The notes: generated by a model not told the origin, from the sequence alone. A DNA stretch of 41,031 nucleotides from Stenotrophomonas sepilia (GCF_003244875.1 NZ_LXXZ01000034.1:1-41031), one strand, 5' to 3'. Positions 1 through 7,986 are shown, counted from the first letter of the stretch. Numbers and translations: made by a program.

Positions 1-212
1 CCCCGCACTGCCCACCCACCCGGCCAGCTCCCAGCAATCCGGCTTTCTGCGACCACCCAGACACCACCCACGAGGGGGCTGCGCCGTTGGCCGGAGACTT
101 CCTGGCGCTGCGCATTGCCCGTTGTGGAAGCGTTCTCACAACAATGCGACGCAACACGCTCCCCGACGAAAGTCCGCAAAAAACGTTAGCTGGTTCACAT
201 TTTTACACCGCG

Positions 213-254
213 TTGATCTTGATCAATGGACTTGTCGTAATCGGCCTGCACAAT
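213..254 (+). promoter_or_regulatory. FNR/Anr-type binding site with correctly placed -10
   Basis: Bases 213-226 read TTGATCTTGATCAA, a perfect match to the FNR/Anr consensus TTGAT-N4-ATCAA. A -10-like CACAAT (4 of 6 to TATAAT) lies at 249-254, 29.5 bp from the box centre. This is the spacing of a class II FNR-activated promoter (box centred near -41.5, start near 261). That direction points into the hairpin region at 353-435 rather than straight at a gene. The box is symmetric, so leftward regulation of something outside the window is also possible, but the -10 match on that side is weaker. Confidence 0.6.
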
Positions 255-352
255 GGCGGCCCGTTCGGCACGGCGCGCCGTCAATCGATGCAGCGCGAGG
301 GGGCGTCGGGCGGGAGCAGTACTGATCCAACGGGTACAGGGAGCGCGGGGAA

Positions 353-435
353 CTGCCACTGGGGAGCGGCAGCCGCGCAGGTACCGACCGGATCCGGTCG
401 CCGGTTGCGTCTGCGGGGATGGGGACGCAACCGGC
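353..435. other. Cluster of three stem-loops, possible small RNA
   Basis: Three adjacent inverted repeats: CTGCC/GGCAG (353-357 and 368-372), a perfect 16-bp palindrome (385-400, core GACCGGATCCGGTC), and a perfect 12-bp stem GCCGGTTGCGTC/GACGCAACCGGC with a 12-base loop (400-435). On the plus strand the first and third loops carry GGGGA; on the minus strand they are C-rich. No U-tract follows on either strand, so this is not a standard terminator. A structured non-coding RNA is possible but unproven. Confidence 0.35.
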
Positions 436-503
436 CACCTCTATCTGAATGGGGAAGCTCGATCACGACGTCTTCACATTTCCCGCTGAACGTGGGCAAA
501 TCG

Positions 504-532
504 TTGTGATTCATGGTGTTAGGGGTTTTAAT
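504..532 (+). promoter_or_regulatory. Predicted sigma70 promoter for mltB-rlpA
   Basis: TTGTGA at 504-509 (4 of 6 to the -35 consensus) and TTTAAT at 527-532 (5 of 6 to the -10 consensus) are separated by exactly 17 bp. They sit in an AT-rich patch of otherwise GC-rich DNA, with an expected start near 539, about 20 bases before the mltB ATG. Confidence 0.5.
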
Positions 533-559
533 TCATCCATGACCTGCTAACCTGCGACG

Positions 560-1705
560 ATGATTCGACGCACTCTGGCCTGCATGCTCACCCTCGGCCT
601 GGTCGCCTGCGCGACCCAGCCGAAGTCCCCACCGTCTCCGCCCCAGGCCAGCAGTACGCCGCGCCAGCCCGCCACCAAGGCCCACGGCCCGGCCGAGGCC
701 GCGCCCGAAGCGGCCGCTGCTACAGCGCCGCCGGTCGATCTCACCCCGGTGCCGTTCGAGGTCGCACGGGCCCGCTTTGTTGCCGATACGGCCAAGCGCT
801 ATGGCCTGAAGCCAGAGCAGATCAGCAGCGTGCTCGACCAGGCGCAGGTGCGCCAGCCGATCATCGCCGCCATGTCGCGCCCGGCCGAACGGGTCAAACC
901 GTGGAACGAATACCGGCCGATGTTCATCAGCAAGGCACGCATCGATGGCGGCCGTGCGTTCCTGGCCCAGCATCGTGCCGAACTGGATCGCGTGCAGCAG
1001 CGCACCGGCGTGCCGGCCGAAGTGATCGTGGCGATCATCGGCGTGGAGACCAGTTACGGGAAAAATGCCGGCAACCACCGCGTGCTCGATGCGCTGTACA
1101 CGCTGGCGTTCTACTACCCGCGCAGTGGCGACCCGGCCAAGCTGGAACGCGAAGTGCGTCGCGAGCTGTTCTTCCGCGATGAGCTGGCCAAGCTGTTCGA
1201 GCTGGGCCGTGAGGAAAAGCTGGACATCACCACGCTCAAGGGCAGCTATGCCGGTGCGATGGGCATGGGCCAGTTCATGCCGTCCAGCTATCTCGATTAC
1301 GCCGTGGACGGTAATGGCGATGGCCGTCGCGACCTGTTCACCAGCTACGACGATGTGTTCTCGTCCATCGCCAATTATTTCGTGAAGAAGGGCGGCTGGG
1401 TCCGTGGTGGCCAGGTGGCCGTACCGGCCACGCTGGCGCCGGGGCGCGAGGAGTTCAACCCGACCGAATGGATGCCGACCTGGTCGCTGGCCGACCTGGC
1501 GCAGCGCGGCTACCAGCCCAGCGCTGCGGTGCAGCCGGGCGCCACCGCAACGCCGATCACGCTTGAGGGCAGCACCGGCAAGCAGTACTGGCTGGGCTTC
1601 CAGAATTACTACGCGATCACCCGCTACAACCTCTCGAAGATGTACGCGATGGCCGTGTTCCAGTTGTCCCAGGCCATCGCCGGACAGGAGCTGCCCCCGG
1701 CATGA
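560..1705 (+). CDS. mltB: Membrane-bound lytic murein transglycosylase B
   Basis: A 381-residue lipoprotein of the MltB (SLT_2) family, which cleaves the MurNAc-GlcNAc bond of peptidoglycan and leaves 1,6-anhydro-MurNAc ends. The N-terminus has a short hydrophobic signal and a lipobox LVAC with Cys17 as the likely lipidated residue, then a Pro/Ala-rich tether (about 20-60). The catalytic Glu is in GVETSYG (Glu163), followed by the family block around AGAMGMGQFMPSSYLDYAVD and a C-terminal GFQNYYAITRYN segment. Its ATGA overlap with rlpA means the two are translated together. In many gammaproteobacteria mltB-rlpA-dacC follow the elongasome genes mrdA-rodA; here those genes are not directly upstream. 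The start at 560 is set by the lipoprotein signal. Confidence 0.95.
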   Translation: MIRRTLACMLTLGLVACATQPKSPPSPPQASSTPRQPATKAHGPAEAAPEAAAATAPPVDLTPVPFEVARARFVADTAKRYGLKPEQISSVLDQAQVRQPIIAAMSRPAERVKPWNEYRPMFISKARIDGGRAFLAQHRAELDRVQQRTGVPAEVIVAIIGVETSYGKNAGNHRVLDALYTLAFYYPRSGDPAKLEREVRRELFFRDELAKLFELGREEKLDITTLKGSYAGAMGMGQFMPSSYLDYAVDGNGDGRRDLFTSYDDVFSSIANYFVKKGGWVRGGQVAVPATLAPGREEFNPTEWMPTWSLADLAQRGYQPSAAVQPGATATPITLEGSTGKQYWLGFQNYYAITRYNLSKMYAMAVFQLSQAIAGQELPPA

Positions 1706-2973
1706 ACATCAGATGGCTGGTCCCGAGCTTGATCGTCCTCGCGCTCGCTGCCTGCAGCAGTGCGCCGAAGAAGCCGGCCACGGCCGGCCACGGTGGCAAG
1801 CCCAGCGGCACGGTGGTGCAGGGTCGCGGCTCGCGCCCGGCGCATTGCCCGGAGGGCTCGCCCTATGCCGCGGCCAAGGAAGACCCGAACACGCGCGGCA
1901 ACTACACCGCCGGGGGGCTGTACAAGCCCGGCGTGCGTGACAGCACCCCGGACTACATTCCCAACGTCGCCTGCATTCCCGAGCCGGAAGTGACCGCCGA
2001 AGAGCGTTCGGCCATCGGCAACAAGTCGCCGTACGTGGTGCTGGGCAAGTCGTACAAGGTGCTCGACGACACCCGCAACTATGTCGAGCGCGGTACGGCC
2101 TCGTACTACGGCGCCAAGTTCCACGGCCGCCTGACCTCCAACCGCGAGGTCTACGACATGTACCAGTTCACCGCCGCGCACAAGACGCTGCCGCTGCCCA
2201 GCTTCGCCCGCGTCACCAACCTGGACAACGGCGAGTCGGTGATTGTGCGCGTCAACGACCGTGGCCCGTTCCATGATGGCCGCGTGGTCGACCTCAGTTA
2301 TGCCGCCGCGGTGCGGCTGGGCATCACCCAGCGCGGTACCGGCAACGTGGAAGTGCGTGCGCTGCAACCGGGCGAGAGCAACCTGCTGGCCCAAAAGCCG
2401 TCGCGCCGCGAGCGCCGTGCCGCCGAAACGGCTGTCGCGGCGGCCAGTACGCGCCCGGTAACGGCTGCGCGTGCCACCGCCGACAGCGACATTGATCGCC
2501 TGGTCAAGCGCCTGCCGGCCGACGCCATGCCTGCGCGTGGCCAGCCGGCCACCACCCAGGGCGTGGCCAGCGCCGTGCCGGACGTGGCGGTCAGCAGCCT
2601 GCCGCCGAGCGCACCGCCGGCGCGCAGCGCCCCTGTGGCACCGGTTGCCGTCGCCAGCGCGGCGCCGCGCGCGGTCACGCCGGCGCCGGCGCGTACGACG
2701 CCGGCCACACCGACGGCCCCCAGCCTGTCGCAGCAGGTGGTAGGCGCAGTGATGGTGCAGGTCGCCAGCTTCTCCAGCCGCGACAATGCCAACCGCGCAA
2801 TGGGCCAGCTCAACGCCGCCGGCATCGTTGGCGCGACCATCAGCGACATCGCCGCCGGTGGCCGCACCCTGTTCCGCCTGCGCGTTCCCGCCAGCGACCA
2901 TGCCAGTGCCGCGGAACTTGTCGGCCGCATTGCCGGTCTGGGCCTGGGTTCGCCGCAGATCGTCAAGGATTGA
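1702..2973 (+). CDS. rlpA: Septal ring lytic transglycosylase RlpA family lipoprotein with SPOR domain
   Basis: A 423-residue lipoprotein (lipobox LAAC, Cys18). Residues about 130-220 form the double-psi beta-barrel RlpA domain, with the signature RGTASYYG...KFHGRLTS and VRVNDRGPF (Asp186). A long Ala/Pro-rich linker follows (about 235-340), then a C-terminal SPOR domain (about 345-423, starting VMVQVASFSSR) that in this family binds denuded septal glycan. In Pseudomonas aeruginosa RlpA degrades glycan strands lacking stem peptides. The segment between the lipobox and the barrel (about 45-125) is long and contains two further Cys residues. The start overlaps the mltB stop (ATGA), and an AGGAG lies just upstream inside mltB. 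Confidence 0.94.
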   Translation: MNIRWLVPSLIVLALAACSSAPKKPATAGHGGKPSGTVVQGRGSRPAHCPEGSPYAAAKEDPNTRGNYTAGGLYKPGVRDSTPDYIPNVACIPEPEVTAEERSAIGNKSPYVVLGKSYKVLDDTRNYVERGTASYYGAKFHGRLTSNREVYDMYQFTAAHKTLPLPSFARVTNLDNGESVIVRVNDRGPFHDGRVVDLSYAAAVRLGITQRGTGNVEVRALQPGESNLLAQKPSRRERRAAETAVAAASTRPVTAARATADSDIDRLVKRLPADAMPARGQPATTQGVASAVPDVAVSSLPPSAPPARSAPVAPVAVASAAPRAVTPAPARTTPATPTAPSLSQQVVGAVMVQVASFSSRDNANRAMGQLNAAGIVGATISDIAAGGRTLFRLRVPASDHASAAELVGRIAGLGLGSPQIVKD

Positions 2974-2980
2974 CCCGCCC

Positions 2981-3020
2981 GGGCCGGTGCTGCCGGCCCA
3001 TGCTGCCCCGGCCTTAGAAT
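2981..3020 (+). promoter_or_regulatory. Hairpin after rlpA and -10-like element before dacC
   Basis: A short perfect hairpin (GGGCCGG/CCGGCCC, 2981-2999) follows the rlpA stop but lacks a U-tract. A -10-like TAGAAT (5 of 6) at 3015-3020 lies 54 bp before the dacC ATG with no clear -35. Together they suggest dacC may have its own promoter in addition to read-through from mltB-rlpA. Confidence 0.3.
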
Positions 3021-3073
3021 GGCCACTACGTTCCACCCTCCATTCCTGGCCGTCCCCTGGAGCCTGCTGTCCA

Positions 3074-4294
3074 ATGAATTTCCGTTCCGCCGCCACCGCC
3101 CTGGCCGCCACCCTGGTGGTGGGCCTGGCTTCCGCCCAGACCCCGCTGCCGACCCCGGCCACGCCGGCGCCTGCCGCCGCCGCTGCCGCCCCGGCCACCG
3201 TTGCCACCCCGCCGGCGCCGGTGCCGAGCGTATCCAAGGCCTGGGTGCTGATGGACTACGCCACCGGCCAGGTGCTGGCCGGCGAGAACATCCACGAGCA
3301 GCTCGCGCCGGCCAGCATCACCAAGGTGATGACGTCCTACGTGGTTGCCGCCGAGGTCAAGAACGGCAAGGTCCGTGCGGATGACCAGGTGATGATGAGC
3401 GAGCGCGCCTGGCGCGAAGGCGGCGCCGGCACCGATGGCAGCTACAGCGGCTTCCCGGTCAACCAGACCGCACGCCTGGAAGACATGGAAAAGGGCATGG
3501 CGATCCAGTCCGGCAATGACGCCGCGATCGCCCTGGCCGAGCACGTGGCCGGCAGCGAAGAAGCCTTTGCGTCGCTGATGAACAGCTACGCCGCCAAGAT
3601 CGGCATGAAGAACTCGCACTTCGTCAACGCCCACGGCCTGACTGCCGAAGGCCACCACAGCACCGCCTACGACCTGGCGCTGCTGGGCCGCGCGATGGTG
3701 CGTGATTACCCGGAAACCTACGCGTACAACAAGATCAAGGAATTCCAGGTCGGCAACATCAAGCAGCCGAACCGCAACCTGTTGTTGTGGCGCGACGGCA
3801 GCGTGGACGGTATCAAGACCGGCCACACCTCCGAAGCCGGTTACTGCCTGATGAGTTCGGCGCAGCGTGGCGACCAGCGCCTGATCGCCGTGGTATTGGG
3901 CGGTGCGTCGGAAAAGCAGCGCGCCGATGACAGCCTGGCCCTGCTGAACTGGGGCTTCCGCTTCTTCGAGACCCACCGCCTGTACGAGCCGGGCAAGGCC
4001 GTTGCCGAGCACAAGGTCTGGAAGGGCACCACCGACAAGGTGCAGCTGGGCGTGGCCCAGCCGATGCTGGTGAGCGTGCCGCGCGGCCGCTACAACGACC
4101 TGAAGCCGAGCATCGATGTGCCCAAGACCCTGGAAGCACCGTTCACCGCCGGCCAGCAGATCGGCACCGTGAAGGTCACCCTGGATGGCAAGGTCGTCGC
4201 CGAAGCGCCGCTGGTGGCCGTGGCCGCCGTCGAGCAGGCCGGCTTCTTCAAGCGCCTGTGGGACAGCTTCTGGATGTGGTGGGAATCGGAATGA
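3074..4294 (+). CDS. dacC: D-alanyl-D-alanine carboxypeptidase (PBP5/6 family)
   Basis: A 406-residue serine-type DD-carboxypeptidase that removes the terminal D-Ala from peptidoglycan pentapeptides in the periplasm. A Sec signal peptide (about 1-21, ending VGLASA) is followed by an unusually Pro/Ala-rich stretch (about 22-50). The three active-site motifs are present: SITK (Ser81/Lys84), SGN (146-148) and KTG (248-250). The C-terminal PBP5-associated beta domain ends in an aromatic amphipathic helix (FFKRLWDSFWMWWESE) typical of membrane anchoring. The reading frame is open upstream, but the ATG at 3074 is chosen because it begins the signal peptide. Placement after mltB and rlpA fits a wall-remodelling cluster. 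Confidence 0.94.
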   Translation: MNFRSAATALAATLVVGLASAQTPLPTPATPAPAAAAAAPATVATPPAPVPSVSKAWVLMDYATGQVLAGENIHEQLAPASITKVMTSYVVAAEVKNGKVRADDQVMMSERAWREGGAGTDGSYSGFPVNQTARLEDMEKGMAIQSGNDAAIALAEHVAGSEEAFASLMNSYAAKIGMKNSHFVNAHGLTAEGHHSTAYDLALLGRAMVRDYPETYAYNKIKEFQVGNIKQPNRNLLLWRDGSVDGIKTGHTSEAGYCLMSSAQRGDQRLIAVVLGGASEKQRADDSLALLNWGFRFFETHRLYEPGKAVAEHKVWKGTTDKVQLGVAQPMLVSVPRGRYNDLKPSIDVPKTLEAPFTAGQQIGTVKVTLDGKVVAEAPLVAVAAVEQAGFFKRLWDSFWMWWESE

Positions 4295-4317
4295 TCCACG
4301 CCCCGGCGTGGTGAACG

Positions 4318-4349
4318 AAAAGGCCGGCGAATGCCGGCCTTTTCTGTTT
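4318..4349 (+). terminator. Rho-independent terminator of dacC
   Basis: A perfect 11-bp stem (AAAAGGCCGGC / GCCGGCCTTTT) with a GAAT loop, followed by T-rich sequence, 23 bp after the dacC stop. The A-run before the stem could also terminate leftward transcripts from the lpxR-like gene. Confidence 0.85.
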
Positions 4350-4376
4350 CGGGATGCCGGTTGCGTGCGGATGCGG

Positions 4377-4450
4377 GTAGTGCCGGCCGCTGGCCGGCTC
4401 CGCTTGAACCCATCCGGATGTGCCAACAGCCGGCCAGCGGCCGGCACTAC
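4377..4450. repeat. SMAG-type REP pair (inverted dimer)
   Basis: Two copies of a 22-bp element starting GTAGTGCCGGCCGCTGG face each other as a perfect inverted repeat (4377-4398 and 4429-4450) around a 30-bp spacer. Each copy contains its own GCCGGCC-type palindrome. The GTAG terminus identifies the SMAG family. Confidence 0.8.
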
Positions 4451-4490
4451 CCTCAGCCGCTCGCTTACAGCGAGCGATGCAATAACCGGT

Positions 4491-4515
4491 GTGCCGACCA
4501 ACGGTCGGCACCTAC
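4491..4515 (-). repeat. SMAG-type REP monomer
   Basis: A hairpin with arms GTGCCGACC/GGTCGGCAC (4491-4511) and the terminal CTAC (4512-4515), i.e. GTAG read on the minus strand. A second, different sub-family member lies close to the dimer at 4377. Confidence 0.75.
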
Positions 4516-4517
4516 CC

Positions 4518-4564
4518 GCTTCACCATCAGCCCCTCGCCTACAGCGACCGGCTGATGGTGAAGC
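4518..4564 (-). terminator. Long stem-loop spanning the lpxR-like stop codon
   Basis: A perfect 15-bp inverted repeat (4518-4532 and 4550-4564, arms GCTTCACCATCAGCC / GGCTGATGGTGAAGC) with a 17-base loop. It overlaps the last codons and the TAG of the leftward gene. No T-run follows, so it may protect the 3' end or terminate weakly. Confidence 0.4.
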
Positions 4565-5612
4565 TGCCGAACACCGGCGCCTCGCGCTGGCCGTTGAACT
4601 CGCGCGTGCTGTGGTAGCGCGCGGCGGCGAACTTCCAGCGGCCGTACATCACCGCCACGCCGTACCCGCCGTAGGCCACCACATGGCGCTTGTCCACGCT
4701 GTGACTGTTGCGGAAGGTGTTGCCATCGAGGGTGATATCGCGGATCACCCAGGCAGCGTCCGAGGTCGCGAACAGGTGCCAGGACCACCCACTGGGGCGG
4801 CCGCGGCGGGTCGGCGCGGTGTTCTCGCCGGCCGGGCGCAGCGGCGTGCTGCCGAAGTCGTCTGGCAGCTTCCAGCCAAAGCGCACTTCACCGCCGAAAT
4901 TGGCCTTGGTTTCCAGGTTGCCGATCGACCCGCCGTAGTGGCTGATGGCGTCCCAACCCCAACCGTCGGCATTGACGCTGGCATCGCCCGGCCAGCGGCG
5001 CATGCGCTCATGGGTCAGCATGAACAGTGGTTCGTTGTGCAGCTGGTTGTCCCAACCCTTGAATTTTTCGTCGCCCAGCACGTCGTGCACGGCATTCTGC
5101 ACCTGCTTGCCCTGTGCCCACGGACCGACCACGCCCAGTGTCAGCTGGGTGGTCTGCAGGCGGTCGCCGCTGCGCGCATTGAAACCGAAGTTCGCGATCA
5201 GCACGCCGGCGTAAGGGCGGTCGTCCTCGATCAGGTCCCTGCGAGTGAAATCGGTCGGGGTGAAGATCCCCTGGCCGATGCTGAAGATCATGTTCTGCTG
5301 TTCGAACTTGCCCGGATGCAGCCCTTCCAGGTACCGGTTCACCCAGCGCGCCATGCGCGGCAGGCAGGGGTCGTCGGTGTAATCGACCAGATTGGGGGAA
5401 ACCAGGGTCAACAGCGCACCGTTGGTATAGCCCTGATCCTGGTGGCGGCCGCCGAACAGGTCGTTGTCGACGCGGAAATTGACCTGCGGCGGGTGGTCGC
5501 GCATGGCGTCCGGGCCACATTGTTCGGCCGCCTGGGCGGCAAGGGGGAGGGCAGAGGCCAGCAGGCCGGCGAGCCCGAGAGCTGCGACACTACGCATGGA
5601 TGGAATGCTCAT
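4539..5612 (-). CDS. LpxR-like lipid A deacylase family outer membrane protein (DUF2219)
   Basis: A 357-residue protein with a Sec signal peptide (about 1-29, ending LPLAAQAAE) and the features of the LpxR/DUF2219 family: a 12-strand outer-membrane barrel that, in Salmonella, removes the 3'-acyloxyacyl group of lipid A in a calcium-dependent reaction. Family motifs include VDNDLFGG (Asn50-Asp51), GYTNG, the DDRPYAG block, and a His in AVHDVLG (His176) that fits the catalytic His. The C-terminus (AAARYHST...FTISRSL) fits a terminal barrel strand. It is transcribed against dacC. No good ribosome site precedes the first ATG (5612); the second Met (residue 6) would also leave a full signal. The substrate in this organism is inferred from the family. 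Confidence 0.82.
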   Translation of the reverse strand: MSIPSMRSVAALGLAGLLASALPLAAQAAEQCGPDAMRDHPPQVNFRVDNDLFGGRHQDQGYTNGALLTLVSPNLVDYTDDPCLPRMARWVNRYLEGLHPGKFEQQNMIFSIGQGIFTPTDFTRRDLIEDDRPYAGVLIANFGFNARSGDRLQTTQLTLGVVGPWAQGKQVQNAVHDVLGDEKFKGWDNQLHNEPLFMLTHERMRRWPGDASVNADGWGWDAISHYGGSIGNLETKANFGGEVRFGWKLPDDFGSTPLRPAGENTAPTRRGRPSGWSWHLFATSDAAWVIRDITLDGNTFRNSHSVDKRHVVAYGGYGVAVMYGRWKFAAARYHSTREFNGQREAPVFGSFTISRSL

Positions 5613-5948
5613 GGGGAAGGGGGCGGTTTTCAGTCGTTTTCTGCAACGCTACGGTACTCGTGCCCGCGCGTCGGAACGAGCACGTCCGGATCACTTGTCT
5701 GTTCCGAAAACAACATTGTCCGGCGGGCACAATTTGTTACCCGCGCACGCGCCGCGGGCCTGGCGTGAAGGCGGTCGCGGGCCGCCCGTACGATGTTCGC
5801 GTTGGTGACGGTCAGGAGATTGCAGTCAGCTGCCGTTGGGCCTCAGGCCCGTCCCTTTGGGCCGCCTGCAACGCAGCAGACCGCCGGTGCGGTCCTGGCG
5901 TTGATGAATACTCTTGGGTTTGTTGCCCTGCGGCCCGATAATGGGGCC
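5613..5948. other. Intergenic region between the divergent lpxR-like gene and ybeD
   Basis: No gene seen. The left part would hold the leftward lpxR-like promoter, which I cannot place with confidence. The right part holds a well-spaced promoter for ybeD at 5914-5942. The string CACAATTTG-Y-TAC near 5728 recurs near 8095 upstream of prc; its meaning is unknown. Confidence 0.5.
5914..5942 (+). promoter_or_regulatory. Predicted ybeD-lipB-lipA promoter, possibly leaderless
   Basis: TTGGGT (5914-5919) and GATAAT (5937-5942, 5 of 6 to TATAAT) are 17 bp apart. The -10 ends 7 bases before the ybeD ATG at 5949, so the predicted transcript would begin at or next to the A of the start codon. No Shine-Dalgarno sequence is visible. 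Confidence 0.45.
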
Positions 5949-6227
5949 ATGGAAATCAAGTCCGACAACCCCGACCACGGCTTCCAGTTCCCCGGCCAGT
6001 TCGAGCTCAGCGCCATGGGCCCGGCCAACCGCGGCCTGGAGCATGAGCTTCCCCGCCTGTTGCTGGCCGCCGGCATCGATGTGGTGAACGAACGCATCAG
6101 CTGGAAGCACTCCTCCAACGGCAAGTACGTGTCCGTCCGCATCGTGTTCAAGGCCGGGAGCCGCGAACAGTACGACCTGGCGCACCAGGCGCTGCGTGAC
6201 CACCCGGAAGTGAAGTGGACGCTGTAG
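5949..6227 (+). CDS. ybeD: DUF493 family protein YbeD
   Basis: A 92-residue cytosolic protein of the YbeD/DUF493 family, an ACT-like alpha-beta fold of unproven function that is commonly encoded next to lipB. Family features are the N-terminal [10 protein letters not shown], the central [18 protein letters not shown] and the C-terminal HPEVKWTL. The frame is open further upstream, but homologues in related bacteria start at the equivalent of [12 protein letters not shown], so 5949 is chosen. The 3' end overlaps lipB by 13 bp, so the two are translationally coupled. Linkage to lipoate genes suggests, but does not prove, a role in lipoate metabolism. Confidence 0.9.
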   Translation: MEIKSDNPDHGFQFPGQFELSAMGPANRGLEHELPRLLLAAGIDVVNERISWKHSSNGKYVSVRIVFKAGSREQYDLAHQALRDHPEVKWTL

Positions 6228-6925
6228 CCGACTCCTGCCCGGCCGAAGCCGCCCCGGAGGACCGTGCGCCGCGTCCAGCGCTGGTCCGTGACCTCGGCCG
6301 CCAGCCGTATGAACCGGTGTGGCGCGCCATGCAGCGCTTCACCGACCAGCGAAGCGACGCCGATGCCGACGAGCTGTGGGTGGTCGAGCACGATCCGGTG
6401 TTCACCCTGGGCCAGGCCGGCAAGGACGAGCATGTGCTGGCGCCGGGCGACATCCCCGTGCTGCACGTGGACCGCGGCGGCCAGGTGACCTATCACGGTC
6501 CCGGCCAGATCGTGATCTATCCGTTGCTGCGCCTGCCACGGCTGGGCATCGGTGTACGCGATTACGTGTGCCGCATCGAGCAGGCGCTCATCGATACCCT
6601 GGCCGAGTGGAACATCGGCGCCGAACGCCGCGAGGGCGCCCCGGGCGTCTACGTCGGTGGTGCCAAGATTGCCGCACTCGGCATCCGCGTGCGCCGCGGC
6701 TGCACCTTCCATGGGCTGGCCTTCAACGTGGCCATGGACCTGGAACCCTTCCACCGCATCAATCCCTGTGGCTATCAGGGGTTGCAGGTGACCTCGGTGC
6801 TGGACTTGGGCGGCCCCTCCGGGATGGACGCCGTCAAGCCAGTGCTGCTGGACCACCTGGCCCGCCAGTTTGGCCTGCTGCTGCAGCACACGCCCGAACG
6901 GCCCGATCTTTCTGCGGCCGCCTGA
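6215..6925 (+). CDS. lipB: Octanoyl-[ACP]:protein N-octanoyltransferase
   Basis: A 236-residue cytosolic enzyme that moves the octanoyl group from acyl carrier protein to the lipoyl domains of 2-oxoacid dehydrogenases and the glycine cleavage H protein. The family motif [12 protein letters not shown] is at about 87-98. The catalytic Lys and Cys are Lys151 (in GGAKIAALG) and Cys185 (in NPCGYQG). It lies between ybeD (13-bp overlap) and lipA (18-bp gap). The N-terminal ~20 residues are Ala/Pro-rich and not conserved in the family, so translation could begin slightly later, but no better start is evident. Confidence 0.96.
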   Translation: MDAVADSCPAEAAPEDRAPRPALVRDLGRQPYEPVWRAMQRFTDQRSDADADELWVVEHDPVFTLGQAGKDEHVLAPGDIPVLHVDRGGQVTYHGPGQIVIYPLLRLPRLGIGVRDYVCRIEQALIDTLAEWNIGAERREGAPGVYVGGAKIAALGIRVRRGCTFHGLAFNVAMDLEPFHRINPCGYQGLQVTSVLDLGGPSGMDAVKPVLLDHLARQFGLLLQHTPERPDLSAAA

Positions 6926-6943
6926 CCGCCCCCCGGAACTGCC

Positions 6944-7954
6944 ATGACTGAAACCACCGCCCGTTCCATTCCCCTGCAGATCGTGCAGGGCGATTCTCCG
7001 TCCACCGCGCCGTTGCAGGCCGGGGTCAAGCAGCTGGGCGGTGACAAGATCAACCGTTCGCCGGTGCAGTTCGCCGACGCGCCGGTACTGCGCAAGCCGT
7101 CCTGGATCCGCGTGCGCATTCCTTCGGGCAATGCCGTGCAGAACCTGAAGGCCAAGCTGCGCGAGAACCGCCTGGTGACCGTATGCGAGGAAGCCAGCTG
7201 CCCGAACATCCACGAGTGCTTCGGTCATGGCACCGCCACCTTCATGATCCTCGGTGAGGTCTGCACCCGGCGCTGCTCGTTCTGCGACGTGGCCCATGGT
7301 CGCCCGAAGCCGCCGGATGCCAACGAGCCGGCCAGCCTCGGCCAGACCGTGGCCGACATGGGCCTGAAGTACGTGGTGGTGACCAGCGTCGACCGCGATG
7401 ACCTGCGCGACGGGGGTGCCCAGCACTTCGTTGACTGCATCACCGCCATCCGCGAGAAGTCGCCGGGTACCCGCATCGAGGTGCTGACCCCGGACTTCCG
7501 CGGCAAGGGCCGCATGGAACGTGCGCTGGAGATCCTGGCGCAGAACCCGCCGGATGTGTTCAACCACAACATCGAGACCGTGCCGGACCTGTACCGCAAC
7601 GTGCGCCCGGGTGCGGACTACCAGTGGTCGCTGAACCTGCTGAAGAACTTCAAGGCGCAGCACCCGGACGTGCCGACCAAGAGCGGCATCATGCTGGGCC
7701 TGGGCGAGGACTTCGAACAGATCAAGGCCACGATGCGTGACCTGCGCGCGCACGACGTGGACATGATCACCATCGGCCAGTACCTGCAGCCGACCGCGCA
7801 CCACCACCCGGTGCTGAAGTACTGGACCCCCGAGGACTACAAGGCGCTGGAAGACTACGGTTACGAGCTGGGCTTCAGCCATGTGGCGTCCGGCCCGATG
7901 GTGCGCTCCTCGTACCACGCCGACGTGCAGGCCAAGGGCGCAGGGGTTTCCTGA
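6944..7954 (+). CDS. lipA: Lipoyl synthase
   Basis: A 336-residue radical-SAM enzyme that inserts two sulfur atoms into protein-bound octanoyl groups. The auxiliary [4Fe-4S] cluster ligands are Cys81, Cys86 and Cys92 ([12 protein letters not shown]). The radical-SAM ligands are Cys107, Cys111 and Cys114 (CTRRCSFC). The C-terminal RSSY motif, which supplies a Ser ligand to the auxiliary cluster in characterised LipA, is present in MVRSSYHAD. Its product completes the step begun by LipB. It is the last gene of the ybeD-lipB-lipA unit; a SMAG cluster follows within 40 bp and may form the 3' end. Confidence 0.97.
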   Translation: MTETTARSIPLQIVQGDSPSTAPLQAGVKQLGGDKINRSPVQFADAPVLRKPSWIRVRIPSGNAVQNLKAKLRENRLVTVCEEASCPNIHECFGHGTATFMILGEVCTRRCSFCDVAHGRPKPPDANEPASLGQTVADMGLKYVVVTSVDRDDLRDGGAQHFVDCITAIREKSPGTRIEVLTPDFRGKGRMERALEILAQNPPDVFNHNIETVPDLYRNVRPGADYQWSLNLLKNFKAQHPDVPTKSGIMLGLGEDFEQIKATMRDLRAHDVDMITIGQYLQPTAHHHPVLKYWTPEDYKALEDYGYELGFSHVASGPMVRSSYHADVQAKGAGVS

Positions 7955-7986
7955 CACCCTCCCGGTGGGTGGGAGCTGCTTCTCCT

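Larger units (their letters stand above)
1..559. other. Gene-free left edge: FNR-type box, hairpin cluster and mltB promoter
   Basis: I see no convincing gene in this stretch. Several reading frames are open but encode Arg/Pro-rich sequence with no recognisable family. It contains a perfect TTGAT-N4-ATCAA box (213-226), three consecutive stem-loops (353-372, 385-400, 400-435) and a sigma70-like promoter just before mltB. The first ~190 bases are open in one frame from the edge to a TAG at about 187-189, so a gene tail entering from outside the window cannot be excluded, but nothing supports it. Confidence 0.6.

Noticed and set aside
60..105. Possible adapter sequence at the left edge, in reverse orientation
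   Set aside because: The minus strand contains TCTGGGTGGTCGC, one mismatch from part of the P5-side adapter, and weaker blocks in the right order. The blocks need gaps of four to five bases to align, and the rest is ordinary GC-rich sequence, so I treat it as chance.
253..489. A 78-codon open frame just downstream of the FNR box
   Set aside because: Arg-rich composition, no ribosome site and no conserved motif; it overlaps the strong hairpins, so a structured RNA is the better reading.
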